Shown here piece after piece: positions 23,580 to 32,943 of a DNA stretch of 64,000 nt. Both the position numbers and the translations under genes were made by a program. Under the pieces are notes generated by a model that had not been told where the DNA came from, did no database searches, and worked only from the letters and a program-made list of their open reading frames with translations. Position 1 is the stretch's first letter, and each line of letters begins with the position of its first letter. Source of the DNA: Pyropia yezoensis (lineage: Eukaryota > Rhodophyta > Bangiophyceae > Bangiales > Bangiaceae); NCBI GenBank assembly GCA_009829735.1, contig CM020620.1, positions 8,634,545 through 8,698,544 of the forward strand, given 5' to 3'.

Positions 23580-25523
23580 CTAGGCATGCATGCTTGACTC
23601 TCCAACCCCACGGCCCTCGCCCTCACGTAGAGGCGAGCGGCGAGACCCACGGCGATAACGCTCCCCACCAGTCGGCGGGGCCGGCGGCTCCAAGTCGGAC
23701 CAGTCGCGCCCCTCACGGTCGCGCAAGTGGCGACGACCGCGGCTGCTCTTCTGCTTAGTCTTGCGCGCAAGTTGGCGAAGCAGACGCCGGACCGACTCCG
23801 ACTCTGACGGAGTCGAGGACTCCGAGACGGAGCAAGACAACTCGTCTTCCGACACGGAGGGAGAGCGCCGCGAGCGTCGGCGACGACGGCGAGGAGGCGA
23901 GTATGCCCGGCTCGCACGACGTTTGCCACGCCCAAGTGGGGCTGGCTGGGGCATAATAGCCCCAATGCGAGCCAGCTCGGCCGTCATAAACTCCGCCACC
24001 GACTCGCAACTCGCGGTCGCCACTGCAGTACGAACGCGCTCCTCAAGTTGAGGAGTCTCGGAAGTTTGAAGGGTTGCGGTCGACGCGGCCAACCAGGAAA
24101 TGGTGCGCACCAACGTGGTGATCACCATCTCTGAGGTTAGAGGCGTGGGCGGTAACACCAACTTGGGGTATACCGTCAGGAGGGTGGCCCCCAAGTTGGG
24201 GGACACCGGGGTGGACGACTCAACGGCCACGCTAATCGGGATGTCCCCGTGGGGCTGGTAGGGGACAGGAGGAAGCGGAGGGGCACGCCGAGGTGGCGGG
24301 ACCCGGGTGTAACTGCGACCTCGACTTGGGGCCCCCGCAGTGGGTTGAGTCATATGGTCATCATGTGAGGGCACGGCCATAACTATGGCCTTGTCCGGGG
24401 GTGGCGCAGTGTGGCGATCCACCCCCGGGGCATACGGGTAGTCCCCGATGCCCAACCCCTCTTGTAGGACCACACGGCCGTCGTGAAGTTCACGAGCGAC
24501 CCACACGAACTGGCGAAGTGCGCCATCGTCCTTGGGCCCACGAGTGGGGCGGCGCAACTTGTGCTCAATGCTCTCCCACTCGATAAACTTGTGGAGGCGG
24601 AGCATCTCCTCAAGTAGAGTAAGTTGTCCTGATGAGCACCCCTCAGCAACTAGCTGAGGGGTGAGCTGTTCCAGACCTTGGATAAGCCGGAGTGGGAGAT
24701 GCCAGAGCATCCCCGGCCGCTGAACACAAGACACCCAGGTCGATATGACCTCGAGGAGCCACTGGGTGGCCAACATGGCCCACACCAGATGATCAGGGCC
24801 AGCCGTCAACATGACGGAGTCGAAGTGGTCAAGCAACCGTGGCAGCAACGCCGGGAACCCGTAGGGGACCTCTACTTGAGGCCACCACTCGGGCTTCTTC
24901 GGATAGTACTGCTCCTTACTGGCAGCAGACTGCTGAGGAAACTCAAGTTGAGCCGAGGTCACCAAGTAGGGACCTCGCCGGAAGTCCTTCTCCATCCGCA
25001 CATCAAAGTGATGAGTGTGCGGATCGGCCTCGTGAAGGTACGGGGGGCGAGTTGCCCTCGCGTCCCAAGTAAAGGTCGGCAAGTCGCCGGGACCCGGGAT
25101 AGTTCCCCCGCGGTCCACCATGGCCTTGGCCCGCTGTACGTCTTCGACCTCCTCGTCGTCCAGGAAGGCAAACTGGTCCGTCCTGAAGCCGGCAGGGAAC
25201 CCGACCCTACGGGGATACTTCTCCCGTAGGCGGTCCCATACCCGACCCATCGCTGCGCCAAGTCGGCCACAGCGAAGAACAGTCAACCCCTCCTCATATA
25301 GAGGCCAAGCGGGGTAAAACCACAGCCCCAAGGCCTCACGCGGGACAACTTGTCCCGCCTCCGGGGGAGATCCCGCCGTCAACCCAAAGCCGGGTGACGC
25401 GGGAGTCCCATCCCCCGGAGCGATCGCGGAGCCCCCGCCGGAAGTCCCGGCAGGCGCTGCACCGTAGGAGGTGTCCTCCTTACATTCGTCGAGAGAGTCC
25501 GTCTCCATCCCCGGGGTCGCCAT
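23580..25523 (-). CDS. Antisense ORF of element 2, unknown function
   Basis: 647 residues from ATG 25523 on the strand opposite gag-pol, between pol and the 3' LTR. The frame is open further upstream to about 25709 without an ATG, and that part is also similar in element 3, so an upstream exon is possible. The N-terminus is Gly/Ser/Pro-rich. The central part (about residues 70–450) looks globular, with many Trp and aromatic residues (YPAWPLYEEG, EWWPQVEVPYGFPALL, VWAMLATQWLLEVISTWV, FIEWESIEHKLRRP, VWVARELHDGRVV). The C-terminus is strongly basic and Arg/Ser-rich (PPRRRRRRSRRSPSVSEDE), which suggests nucleic acid binding or nuclear entry. I recognise no family. The same frame survives in element 3 (36850–38671) with four stops but no net frameshift, and differences concentrate at third positions. 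It converges on pol with a gap of 111 bp. Confidence 0.75.
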   Translation of the reverse strand: MATPGMETDSLDECKEDTSYGAAPAGTSGGGSAIAPGDGTPASPGFGLTAGSPPEAGQVVPREALGLWFYPAWPLYEEGLTVLRCGRLGAAMGRVWDRLREKYPRRVGFPAGFRTDQFAFLDDEEVEDVQRAKAMVDRGGTIPGPGDLPTFTWDARATRPPYLHEADPHTHHFDVRMEKDFRRGPYLVTSAQLEFPQQSAASKEQYYPKKPEWWPQVEVPYGFPALLPRLLDHFDSVMLTAGPDHLVWAMLATQWLLEVISTWVSCVQRPGMLWHLPLRLIQGLEQLTPQLVAEGCSSGQLTLLEEMLRLHKFIEWESIEHKLRRPTRGPKDDGALRQFVWVARELHDGRVVLQEGLGIGDYPYAPGVDRHTAPPPDKAIVMAVPSHDDHMTQPTAGAPSRGRSYTRVPPPRRAPPLPPVPYQPHGDIPISVAVESSTPVSPNLGATLLTVYPKLVLPPTPLTSEMVITTLVRTISWLAASTATLQTSETPQLEERVRTAVATASCESVAEFMTAELARIGAIMPQPAPLGRGKRRASRAYSPPRRRRRRSRRSPSVSEDELSCSVSESSTPSESESVRRLLRQLARKTKQKSSRGRRHLRDREGRDWSDLEPPAPPTGGERYRRGSRRSPLREGEGRGVGESSMHA

Positions 25524-25847
25524 GGCTCTCCCCAAGTTGGGGAGAGAAGCCCTGGCTACAGCGGCACGAGACCCGCCTCGAGCTGAGGGGGACTCGGATC
25601 GTGGGTAGACGGGTGGCCTCCCCAGCGTGGGGCGGCCCAGTGGAAGGTGAAGGGGAGGTGGTGGGATGGTGAAGTGAGAACCGGGGAGAGCAAGCTGCCG
25701 AGTGGGCAAGCTTGAGGAGAGGGGCGGTCAACGTGACCGCCTCCACATCCGCGTTACGTACTCCAGGGGGGACAGCAAGTCGCGCCCCCAACGCCCAGAC
25801 GTGCGTTTACGCACCCCCTCACAGGGCCGACCGGGTCGGTCGGAACT

Positions 25848-25860
25848 GAGGAGAGGGGAG
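25848..25860 (+). promoter_or_regulatory. Polypurine tract of element 2
   Basis: GAGGAGAGGGGAG directly precedes the TGTGGCA start of the right LTR, the usual place for the plus-strand primer. Confidence 0.75.
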
Positions 25861-26329
25861 TGTGGCAGTATTGACCCCCAGGTACGGGAGCAACACGTGC
25901 CATGCAAGGGGCGGCAGGCCACTAGCCTGATCCGTTCCTCCCCCTGCATTTGGGTCCGTATTCCCTAAGTTTGGGATAGTTAGCTTAGTAGTAAATCCAA
26001 CTTGGATTTGAGGGTTTTCTGCATTTATCGTCTTGAATTTTCGTGTGGCCCGGTGGGCAGGTGCTGGGGTGGGAGATTCTGAGTGGCGAGATTCTGAGGG
26101 GACCCTGGGGGGATAAGGGGAGGGACAGCGGGGCTTGGCCCTGCGTCCCCGTCCCGACCAAGAAACTGTTGGACCACACACCATCCTCTTGTTTGTCAGT
26201 GGGGGGTTTGCCCCACAACAGGGACAGAGTGTGTGCGACTTGCACTTCTTCCGGTTCCCCCGACACGGGAGGCAGCCCTTGTACACCGCCCCAACTTGGG
26301 TGTCGTGTGTGCAAGTGGTTTTTGCCACA
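25861..26329 (+). repeat. Element 2 right (3') LTR
   Basis: 469 bp, matching the left LTR with about four substitutions by eye. On the minus strand it carries an open frame with a Cys-rich stretch (CLPCRGNRKKCKSHTLCPCC), but its first codon is GTG, not ATG. It could be an exon of the antisense transcript or chance. Confidence 0.92.
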
Positions 26330-26334
26330 AATAG
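26330..26334. repeat. Target site duplication of element 2, right copy (AATAG)
   Basis: AATAG directly after the right LTR, matching 16955–16959. Confidence 0.85.
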
Positions 26335-27166
26335 GACAGAGGAGCCCCACGGTGAGGTCCTTGGTTAGATGAATCCCTGTTGTAAAAGGGTTGCCAGTTC
26401 TGTCTTGAGTTCATCGAGTTCCCACTCGGATAGACGATAAATGTCACTGCGACGTGGTTAAGCGTCCTCCGCAAGCTTGACGCTAACCTTGAGAAAGCGT
26501 TCAGGAAGAAGTCCATCCGGACGCTCTTCCAGGAAGACGTCGGTGTAATGCTTGAGCATCTCTTGGACGTCATTCTTGTCTTCAGCTGATCCGATTCTGA
26601 TGGCGTTGATGTCTAAGGTGCTAGAAGGATCTTCGGACTTCAGGTAGATGGCGAAGACAGAAACTTTTTGGAGAAGGTCCTTGGCGAGGCGTTGCCTACT
26701 AATCAGGCCATGGGGTTTCTTGATGGAGGCAGTGATGGAGATGTTCTTGTGGTTAAACTTGATGGAGATCTTGTTTTTTGTTGTTGATTTTGGCGTCCTT
26801 GTCGTCACGCCATTTCTTGCCGAGGATGATGTCGTACGCACTAAGGTCGCATACAGCAAACCGAAGACGTTCTTGGTATTGGCCGATGTGGATCTATAAG
26901 GGTTCAATGGTTTCCGCGAGGACGCGGGAGCGACCATCGGGCATGCTAGCTGCGAAGCCCGTTTCTTTCGTGGTCACATTCAGGGTATTCACGAGGCGCC
27001 TTGATAAGACGCTAATGGGAGATCCGTCGTCGAACGGCACCTTCGCAAGATGTCCATTGACAGAGGCAGTAGAAAGGAGGCCCGAGACGCGGGCCTTCGA
27101 ACGGTGTCGACGTGTATTCAGGAACCGAAGAAGCCTCTGGCACCGGTTTTGATGACGGCTGTTGCT
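26335..27166 (-). pseudogene. Element 1 protease and RT N-terminus
   Basis: Minus-strand pieces in shifting frames. CDLSAYDIILGKKW is the protease C-terminal region. YTDVFLEERPDGLLP and ELDELKTELATLLQQGFI are the start of RT. A stop follows GFI. The sequence breaks at the element 2 insertion after WGSSVLF. Confidence 0.78.
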
Positions 27167-27929
27167 TCAGTTCCGCTGGCCTTTTAGGCAGTTCTTGGCC
27201 ATATGTCCTTTCTCAAGGCAGCGGAGGCAGAGACATTCACGCATGCAACGCTGAAGCTCCTCAGGCGTGAGTTTCTCGACTTTGATGCTGGAGACATCCA
27301 CGGGAATCACACCCGTCCTGGACGGCTTCACAGTTGTGCCGCTGAGATGCGTCGAAACATCAGCCTTGGCAGCCTCCATGTGCACTGCGTCAGTCATCAG
27401 GGATGCGAGATCGGAGTAGGTATTGAGACAAAGGGCCTGCCAGATCTCCCGCTTCAGACATCTGGTATACCGGTCAATCTTTTCGGCATCAGTGATGTCA
27501 GGGATGTCCAAGAGGACGCTCAGAAACTTCCTGTTGAACGTTCCGACGTCGTTGATCTGGCGCCATGAGTGCAGCTTGTCTCGTGCCGCCTGTGTCTTGT
27601 TCAGTCGACTGAAGCGTCCGATTAGCACAGAACGGAAGGATTCCCAGTTCGGTACAGCTGTAGTCTGACTGTAGACTTTTCACCAGTCGAACGCTTCACC
27701 ATTGAGGAAGGAGCAAGCGATACTGCATGCATCGTCGGGGTCACTCAGTCGCACATAGAAATCCATGCTTCGGGAGGACCCCAAACAAGACCTCAGAGAT
27801 GTGGGATAGCAGTTTGTCTGAAGCAGTAGTGGTGTTCACGATTTGAAAAAGTGCTGCGGTAGTTGCTGCAACGTTCCAAATTCTGTACAGCACATTTTGG
27901 AGAAGCACAAGAAATTCGGTTGACATCAC
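27167..27929 (-). pseudogene. Element 1 gag
   Basis: The open part (27628–27167) has a capsid-like region (WRQINDVGTFNRKFLSVLLD) and a standard zinc knuckle CLRCLEKGHMAKNC (CX2CX4HX4C). The upstream portion to about 27929 is recognisable in broken frames. The knuckle differs in spacing from that of element 2, so the two elements belong to different lineages. Confidence 0.8.
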
Positions 27930-28054
27930 ACAAACGGACTATTCGGATGCGTCCGTGCATGGGCCCGAGTCGGGCCGTGTCGGATTTCCCAGCGGGGGGA
28001 TCAATGGGGGGAAATCAGGCTCCTAGGCCAGATCCAGGGGTTTGTCAACAGGTG

Positions 28055-28357
28055 TCAATCGGTGCGGTGCGCCAGAGGGCGATGATGATCCTTGCCACGT
28101 GTGTGCCGCACGAAATGTTCCACCGAACGAAATACGCGACCGCAGGGTTCGCAACGGGGAAAGGTGTCTCGACGGTTACTTGTGTCACGGTGTCGACGAG
28201 ATCCGCGGTGATCGCGCAGCACTGTGAGGCTCTTGCACCGCACACCGCATAGTTCGCAAAGGAGGTTCCCTTGCGCCCCACGGAGGCTCTTGTCAATTTG
28301 GCGCTGCTCGCGTTGCTCAACCGCGTGCGTGGTGGTGGGCTTAATGTGGCCAATCAC
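28055..28357 (-). pseudogene. Tandem U1/JAZ-type C2H2 zinc-finger ORF fragment
   Basis: Two fingers with identical spacing CX2CX12HX5H: C at CELCGVRC...H...RGSRRH, and CEPCGRVF...H...RGKDH. This wide His spacing marks U1/JAZ/matrin-type fingers, which bind double-stranded RNA or RNA–protein complexes in known families. A Lys/Gln/Arg-rich stretch precedes them. The fragment has no ATG of its own. The same frame is open upstream from 28912 to 28466 but is separated by a TAG at 28466–28468 and a TAA near 28400; an intron there would join them. Upstream frame: an ATG at about 28912 and a Pro/Arg/Ser-rich region with 6-residue repeats. Whether it is a live spliced gene or a relic is open. Confidence 0.5.
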
Positions 28358-28591
28358 CAGCGGTGGCGGGGCGGTGTAACGGCGCCCCGGTTGTTGCGGG
28401 GGTAGTTACAGGCAACGGTAGACGTGGGCTGCCTTGTTTTTGGTGGCAGGGCCCTTGCCTTTGCTCTAGAGGGGGGGCTTAGGTGCGGTCCGGCCCACCG
28501 AGGGAAGGCGGACTGGGACCGCCGGGGTACTGATAGAGAACGCGCCCGCCGGGAGATTGCATGCCCTCGGGCGGGCGTATGCCTGCGGGGG

Positions 28592-28660
28592 GCCGAGTGC
28601 CGACGGGGAGCCGCGTGCCGACGGGGGGCCGCGTCCTGACGGGGGGCCGCGTGCTGACGG
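28592..28660 (-). repeat. 18-bp tandem repeat
   Basis: Four imperfect copies of an 18-bp unit. On the minus strand in the zinc-finger frame it encodes hexapeptides SARGPP, SGRGPP, SARGSP and SALGPP, which suggests that this frame was translated. Confidence 0.75.
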
Positions 28661-28918
28661 ATCGTAGGCCGTGAAGGCGCCACGGGCCGTCGGGGATGCG
28701 CGGACCGTCCGGGGTGCGTCGGGGGTGCGCGGGTCGTCAAGGGTTTGCGCGCCGATGGGGTGCCACGTGACGTGCCCGTTTCGCGCGTCGAGGCCGCCGA
28801 GGATGTCGGGCCGGCCGCCAGTGCTAAGGAAGAATATTCCAAATCTGATGTTGATCTCTCTGGGATTCATCAATCGGTTGGCCAACAGACACATTCCGTG
28901 AAAAAAGACCACAAGGGT

Positions 28919-29934
28919 TGTGTCAGGAAATTGTTCGCTCGGTGTGATTCGTGGAATCCGCTACGTTCGTATTACAACGCGCATGGCAAGCCAAACGCAG
29001 GGGGCTGCACGACTGCACAATCGTAGGGAGAGCCAAGTCAAGAAGGGAATCGTAAGTCACCGCCAGGTGGATAGTCAAACTACCAGAAACTACCACCTGT
29101 GAGGAAGCACCCACACTTGGGCAGCCCTTAACTTACTCGTCGTGGGGTCAGCGAGCCATGCCAGCCAATAGCGCGACAGGGTGCGATAAAGATGAAGATG
29201 GTGACGGTGGTGCGTCTGGAGGACGGCGCGATGTCGGTGGTGATCGAGGGGTTTCAAAGGGTTCAGGTCGTCTTCGGTCTGCGTCGCGGTTTCCCCTCCG
29301 GTCTCCCCCGGTGCCACCGATGCCCACGCAATATATACTCGCGTCGGGGCACTCGAGGTCCCCCAAAGCATGCGTTTCTCCATCGCGCCGCTGGTAGGCA
29401 CATAACGGCCCAAAAACAAAGCATGGCCCTCAGAACAAAGCATGTACGGGCGTTTGCAATAAAGGACTGCTGCCCCAGTTTGCCCTAAACGAAGGGGTCC
29501 GGCGTGCGGCGCCTGGTGCGCGGCCCCAGTCGCCCCCAGACGTCAGTCGCTTCGAAGGTCCGAGAGGCGTGTGAGCACAGTTCGATCGAGTCGACCGAAT
29601 CGGCTAGCCGGCTAGCCAGTCACATCGCTGCAATGCTGCAGCGAGGACATTCTCACGGACTCGCCAGCTATGGCAGATGTGGCTCGTCATGGGTGCTGAT
29701 GGTGGCGCCTTTCGACAGGCCATGATGGGCTGTCGATGGCCGCTGTCGTGCGGTCGGCAGACACCGTGAGACAGCGGCTGACTCATCCTGATTCTGTAAG
29801 GTACACCGCTTCATGCCCCAGAATACAAGGATTTGATCGATGTTGCCAGGAGTTGGCTCGGCTGGATATGTAAGGACAGGTCCCAGATATCATCCCTTAG
29901 GTATCAGGCATGGGATTAGGGGGAAATCCTCACA
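28919..29934 (-). repeat. Candidate 3' LTR of element 4
   Basis: On the minus strand the integrase stop of element 4 is followed by a purine tract (GGGGGGGGAGG) and then TGTGAGGATTTCC. The candidate far end reads TCCTGACACA, giving TG...CA ends with partly matching inverted termini. A TATA-like TATATATT lies at about 29327–29334 in the same orientation. The other LTR is not in the window, so the far boundary is tentative. Confidence 0.4.
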
Positions 29935-29944
29935 CCTCCCCCCC

Positions 29945-30480
29945 TTAGGACGTGCGTTGAAAGAAAGCGTCGAGAACCTCAGGTGCGTTCTTGAGGTCTT
30001 GCTTGGTTTGCCAGGTGGTCTCACTGACATCGCAGCCTTTCCACGTGAACAGGTGCTGCAGTCGTCCATGGCGTTTTCGCGACCGTATAATGGAGTCCAC
30101 TTTGTACTCAACCAAACCGTCCGGAGGTGCTACTGCAGGTGAAGCGGGAGGAAGTCGACCATATGGAGCAGCGCTGTATGGCTTCAGTAGACTGGTGTGA
30201 AAGGCGTTGTGCACCCTTCGATCAAGGACTGCTTGAGGAAATTCCAGACGGAATGTAACATCGTTGATGCGAGCAGGGACTCGTTCCTGTCCCGAAAACT
30301 TGGGCATCATCTTGCGAGCGCCGTGGAAAGTGTCCAGCACATGGTTCTTGGTGCTCAGGAGCACGAGATCATTCAGAGTGATCGTGCATGGTTGACGTCG
30401 GCGGTTAGCGGACGCCGAGCGTGTCTCATTGGCCTTCTTGGTGGCGGCAATGGCTGTCTCCTGAGCGTCTTGCGGACTGC
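29945..30480 (-). pseudogene. Element 4 integrase C-terminus with chromodomain-like end
   Basis: The minus-strand segment begins ETAIAATKKANETRSA, nearly the same words as the end of the element 1 integrase. It continues through the GPY/F-like region (FRLEFPQAVLDRRVHNAFH, SLLKPY) to a chromodomain-like block (YKVDSIIRSRKRHGRLQHLF, TWKGCDVSETTWQ). The stop is at 29945. Everything upstream in the element is missing; the frame runs on into unrelated low-complexity sequence. Confidence 0.78.
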
Positions 30481-30489
30481 TAGTGGCGT

Positions 30490-30950
30490 GGCGGTGCTGG
30501 GCAGGCGCGCAGATACCCCTGCCGGTTGGCGGTGTTGTCAACGGCGTTGCGGTGGGTGGTGGTCGTGGCGGGGCGCCGCGTGGTGAGGGTAGTGTGAATC
30601 GCGCTCCTTGGGCGCGTGCTCCGGCGGCGGATGGCAACGGCAGCGACGACTTTGCTGCGGGTGGTGGTCGTTGCAGGCCGACGCGTCGTGGAGGTGTTGA
30701 CGGCGCGTGTGGTGCGGGTGGTGGCCGTGGCATTGTGCCTGCTTCTCCCTCTGACGCGCGTGGCGTTGCCGGGCTGGCGCGCAGCCACCCCTGCCGGGTG
30801 GCGTCGTAGGCGACGGCGGTGCGGCGGGTGGTGGTTGTGGCGGAGCGCCGCGTGGTGGGGGTGGTGCGGATCGCGCTGCTGGCGTTGGTGGGCGGGCGCC
30901 GGATGGCGACGGCGGCGATGATTATGCTGTGGGTGGCGTGGTGAAAGTGG
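30490..30950. repeat. Imperfect direct duplication, period about 278 bp
   Basis: Two diverged units (about 30490–30690 and 30768–30950) share phrases such as GCGGGTGGTGGT and GCGCCGCGTGGTG in the same order. On the minus strand they encode related peptides (TRRSATTTTRRTAV and TRRPATTTTHRNAV). Confidence 0.65.
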
Positions 30951-31421
30951 GCGAAGGCCTTTGTGTTGGGTTTGTGGCGTTTACCCGGCGGCGGACGGGG
31001 TAGCGTGAGGGAGTGATAATAGGCCGCCGGCGCCATCTGCCATACCCATATTTCTGCCCAGCACATGCCCTTCCAAGTGTGTGCCCCATCAGCTACTTTC
31101 GAGGCCACGGCGTTTGCCACAGAGCGTTTAAACAACAGCTCCCCAGTGCCTTTTTGACAGGCATGTCGTTTACAAGGACATGAGCTGAGCAGCTCAGGCG
31201 TACACCACATGAAAAGGCTCTCGCAAAATATTTCGCACGCACCCTCCACACAGACCAACACACACAGAGACAGGCAACAACATGTCAAAGCCAACAGACA
31301 CCCACAAGCGCGCCCGTCTAGTCGCTAGCGTCGACTTCTTCGTCGCTACTGCTGCCAAGCATTGGATCGGTCACCCCCCCATCAGCCTCCTTGTCGTTGT
31401 AGTCGAAAAGCTGCACCTCTA

Positions 31422-32943
31422 TCACCTCGAGGGAGGAAGGCAAGGTCGGGTCAACGACCGGCCTTTTCGACAAAGCCCGCATGGCCTTCGTCGCAAAAGC
31501 GTTCTCCCGCGTGCATTCCCCTGTGCCGTGATTGCGGTAGGGGTGCGCGGCGGCAAGGCTGCACTCATCCCATCGGCGCCAGAAGACGTGGAGGGAGCCC
31601 CACCCGTGCGACGCTGGAGGGAGCGCTCCAGCCCTGCGAGGACCAGGGCAAGCATCACCCGGTGGATGTCCTCCCTAAATGCAACCCCCTCAGGCGCGTA
31701 GCTCACTCCCTCCTGCTGGAAGTACTAGGCAGCGGCGCGTCGGTTCTCCGCTTGCTGGGCGGCCTCGCCCATATCTGCTCGCTTAGCAATTGACACGGCA
31801 GTTGTCTTCCCAGCTTCATTTGACTCCTTCATAGCCTCAACGAAGGCATCGAGCTCCTTCTTGGTCTGCTCGAAGGTCATGCGCCTGGCCGCCTTATGAC
31901 CAGTCGGGATTCCTTGGAGCGCAGGGCGCTTGTCGGTCTGCAGGGCGCCGCCGCTACCCCCAGCCCGATCATCCCCTGGGCCTCCCTCCTCCTCCAACAG
32001 CGCCGAGATGTCGAGGTCCGCCGCGGCACCGCCCCCACTTGTCCAACACCCGCGGTCCCTCCCAGCACGGCGGCCAATTTTCCGGTACCATTCGCGCCCC
32101 GCGCTGGGGCGCTGCCTTCCCTACCTGAGACGGCGGCTCCTCTTCGTCATAGTCCTTACGTAAATCTGAGTACGCGCTGCTTGCTGCGTAGAGCGCACGC
32201 ACAGCCCTCTTGAAATCCTCCTCGTCGGGGTTGCCGGTCAGTTTGTCGGAGCTGGCGACATAGTATTAGTGCACAAATCGCTGGCTACAAAGGCCATCAT
32301 TTCGCAAAATTTCCGTCATCGCGTCTGTCGCTGACCGGTTTCGCCAACGGCCTTGGAGCGCGTACAACGTCAGACCAGAAGAGCCTTGCTCCCCAAGGAC
32401 GCGGTAGACCGCTGCTCAGAATTCCTCCTCAGACTGGTCCGTCCCAAAAACGCCGTTCAGAGTGGCCACGGCGTACGCCTTCGCCAGTGCCTTGCGCTCG
32501 TCAGGCGACCAGCTTCGGCCTTTGACGCGCGGAACGACTGGGGCAGCGGCCGTCGTAGAAGGGGTCGGCGGCGCAGCCGGCGTGGGAGGGGCGGCTGCAG
32601 CAGCAGACGTGGGTGTCACTGTGGACGCTGTTGCCGCGGGCGCCGCGGCCGTGGCTGCCGCCGACGGAGCTACCGGGGAGCCCGCCATCGTGGACGGTGA
32701 TGATACATCTGACATCCCGGCGGTCGTCGTCATGGAGGCGTGCACAGACTGCACGACCGGGTTGGCGGGCCCAGCCGCCGGCGGGATAAGAGCGGTTGCG
32801 GGCTCGAAGTGCATGGACGAGATGGCGGCCGCGCCGGCGTCAGCCACAGCCTCCTCTACTCTGCGCGCCTGTGCGGCTGCTCGACGCACTGCGGCGTTAT
32901 CTGCCATGACCTTTGTGACAGCAGTCATCCTTGCCAGCCTCAT
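31422..32943 (-). pseudogene. SANT/Myb-like (NAM-associated type) DNA-binding protein, disrupted
   Basis: Read on minus from about ATG 32943. After an Ala/Pro/Thr-rich N-terminus comes GRSWSPDERKALAKAYAVAT, then GVFGTDQSEEEF, YALQGRWRNRS, then EDFKRAVRALYAASSAYSD. This is the order found in transposon-associated SANT/Myb-like proteins with a NAM-type C-terminus. A frameshift leads to RPALQGIPTGHKAARR and an acidic/basic helix (TFEQTKKELDAFVEAMKES). In-frame stops lie right after EEEF (TGA at 32416–32418) and before YYVASS. Such proteins usually accompany Harbinger-type transposases or are domesticated from them; no transposase is seen here. Confidence 0.6.

Larger units (their letters stand above)
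16960..26329 (+). mobile_element. Element 2: near-complete chromovirus (Ty3/gypsy) with antisense ORF
   Basis: A 9,370-bp element with 469-bp LTRs (TGTGGCA...TGCCACA) and a 5-bp target duplication, inserted in element 1. Order on +: LTR, candidate primer-binding site, gag, pol (protease, RT, RNase H, integrase with chromodomain-like end), a 2.4-kb region holding a long minus-strand ORF, purine tract, LTR. I count only about four differences between the two LTRs, so insertion was recent. Pol carries two in-frame nonsense codons, so this copy is probably not autonomous. Confidence 0.93.
14702..27929 (-). mobile_element. Element 1: degraded Ty3/gypsy retrotransposon, split by element 2
   Basis: Read on the minus strand the order is gag (27929–27167), protease and RT N-terminus (27166–26335), an interruption by element 2 (26329–16960), then the rest of RT, RNase H and integrase (16954–14702). 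The interruption falls inside RT: the fragment ending WGSSVLF on one side continues as AAMKDSGWRT on the other. Many frameshifts, stops and active-site changes show it is dead. No LTR is recognised at either end. Confidence 0.85.
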
